From the NCBI GenBank assembly GCA_002862645.1, contig PKDQ01000028.1, positions 1-45,437 on the forward strand: 45,437 bases of DNA, read 5' to 3'. The position numbers and the translations under genes were made by a program. Positions 44,668 to 45,437 of this stretch are shown one piece after another. This DNA comes from Flavobacteriaceae bacterium (GTDB lineage: Bacteria; Bacteroidota; Bacteroidia; Flavobacteriales; Flavobacteriaceae). The notes under the pieces were generated by a model, which was not told the origin of the DNA, did not search any database, and was given only the letters and a program-made list of their open reading frames with translations. Each line of letters opens with the position of its first letter. The stretch's first letter is position 1.

Positions 44668-45437
44668 TTTTTTGAACGTATTTAATTATTAGGCAATAAT
44701 AAAATAAAAAATAGACTATTCCTCTTTGCCTTACCAAATAAGACTCTGTCAAAAAAAGCATCAAAAAAACTAATGCGATTAAAATGGGAAATAAAGACCT
44801 AGATTTTAAGGGTATTTTTAGGAAGTTTAATAATATAAAGCCTAGTGAAAGAAGCCCAATTATACCTAATTCTGCTGTTGTTTGTAGGTATTGATTGTGA
44901 AAGTTATAGTTGTGAAACCCCGGGTATAAATTATATTGAATGTGCTTGGCTTTAATTTGTTCTTGTGATGAATTGAAGCCATATCCAAAAAAATACTTTT
45001 TTTCTTCTTGTAAAAGCTCCCAAAAAACACGTGCCTGAAAAAGTCTTATAGAAGACCCCGTCCAAAAATATACATAATTAAATTTTTCTGTACTAAGTAC
45101 TTCTGCCAAATTGCTTTGCATTTCATTGTTTACTCTTTCACTGATTTTAGTGCTCTTTAGCAATACCACACATAGCAGAGAAAATACACTCAAAAATAAC
45201 ATCTTAGCCTTTAGTTGAATTGTCCTTTTCAATACTATAAATACGCTTAGGCTTAAAGCGAGAAACAGGATCATCTTTGAAGAAAGTAAAACAATGACTG
45301 CAATAATGAATACAAGTTTAAAATAGTCCCATATAACTTTAGTTTTAGTTAACAGGAAGATATATGAAAACAATAAAACCATGGAAAAATAGACAGCATT
45401 TATATCAAATAATGATGAAAATTCATGATAAAAAAAC
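44594..45437 (-). CDS. O-antigen ligase/polymerase family membrane protein (partial)
   Basis: The frame is open to the right edge, so the N-terminus lies outside the window. The visible roughly 280 residues contain several hydrophobic helices and a loop with GFHNYNFHNQYLQTTAELGIIGLLSL, typical of the Wzy_C/O-antigen ligase family in which a periplasmic loop is followed by further helices. Such proteins polymerise or ligate polysaccharide repeats at the inner membrane. The annotated end at 44594 carries an out-of-frame reading of the ugd start; one more A in the A7 run at 44667-44673 would instead end it at a TGA overlapping the ugd ATG. Confidence 0.82.
   Translation of the reverse strand, partial: FFYHEFSSLFDINAVYFSMVLLFSYIFLLTKTKVIWDYFKLVFIIAVIVLLSSKMILFLALSLSVFIVLKRTIQLKAKMLFLSVFSLLCVVLLKSTKISERVNNEMQSNLAEVLSTEKFNYVYFWTGSSIRLFQARVFWELLQEEKKYFFGYGFNSSQEQIKAKHIQYNLYPGFHNYNFHNQYLQTTAELGIIGLLSLGFILLNFLKIPLKSRSLFPILIALVFLMLFLTESYLVRQRGIVYFLFYYCLIIKYVQKNENNHSRHGLRRLSNWNLFGRSWQ

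Noticed and set aside
1-45437. tRNA, rRNA, CRISPR, insertion sequence, integrase or prophage
   Set aside because: No cloverleaf, spaced repeats, transposase or phage genes were seen on either strand; gene gaps are nearly all under about 100 bases.

Overview
The window is a compact chromosomal segment from a member of the Bacteroidota, most likely Flavobacteriaceae. The evidence is type IX secretion (a PorZ-like propeller protein and a C-terminal sorting domain), two TonB-dependent receptors, DUF4292/DUF3108/DUF177 proteins, an IleRS of the large eukaryote-like kind, TAnnTTTG-type promoter boxes, few Shine-Dalgarno sites, and a pdxA-DUF177-rpmF-fabH-accB-accC gene order that I recall as typical of flavobacteria. 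No tRNA, rRNA, CRISPR array, insertion sequence, prophage or integrase was seen. No stretch longer than about 110 bases lacks a gene.

Layout. 1-2123 (+): end of a sugar-phosphate nucleotidyltransferase, a DUF4292 lipoprotein and an EnvC-like coiled-coil/degenerate LytM protein. 2131-2914 (-): a damaged gene for a T9SS-exported lamin-tail-domain protein. 2957-8365: divergent ribE and pdxA, then DUF177, rpmF, fabH, accB and accC, joining ribosome supply to the start of fatty acid synthesis. 8378-13367 (-): a prolyl oligopeptidase lipoprotein, asd, alr and tdk. 13441-16295 (+): a small conserved hypothetical protein, rsmI and recJ, closed by a strong bidirectional terminator. 16347-26530 (-): a chain of overlapping genes, uvrC, patatin/BamA-like protein, DUF3108 protein, M23 peptidase and pgi, followed by a TonB receptor. 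26577-31559: a 5-formyl-THF cyclo-ligase, then ileS, a DksA/TraR-like protein and lspA on the minus strand. 31635-37091 (-): porZ, recO and a heme-receptor-like TonB protein. 37127-40986: gdhA, a cystathionine gamma-synthase-like enzyme, an ArsC-like protein and an EamA transporter. 40983-45437 (-): the end of a surface polysaccharide locus, with a Wzy/O-antigen-ligase-like protein running off the right edge, ugd, a UDP-xylose synthase and a polyprenyl-phosphate sugar transferase.

How the genes work together. Most are housekeeping: cofactors (riboflavin, PLP, folate), membrane lipid (FabH, AccB, AccC), wall precursors and remodelling (Asd, Alr, EnvC-like, M23), DNA repair (UvrC, RecJ, RecO), translation (L32, RsmI, IleS), lipoprotein maturation (LspA) and glycolysis (Pgi). 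The accessory end is the polysaccharide locus, where Ugd and Uxs would convert UDP-glucose through UDP-glucuronate to UDP-xylose.

I did not find an obviously new multi-gene system. The observations most worth checking are a nested repeat cluster upstream of fabH, two interlocked promoter boxes between ribE and pdxA, the rearranged GxHH signature in IleRS that is linked to mupirocin hyper-resistance, the broken T9SS substrate gene, and a homopolymer that decides how the wzy-like gene ends on ugd.
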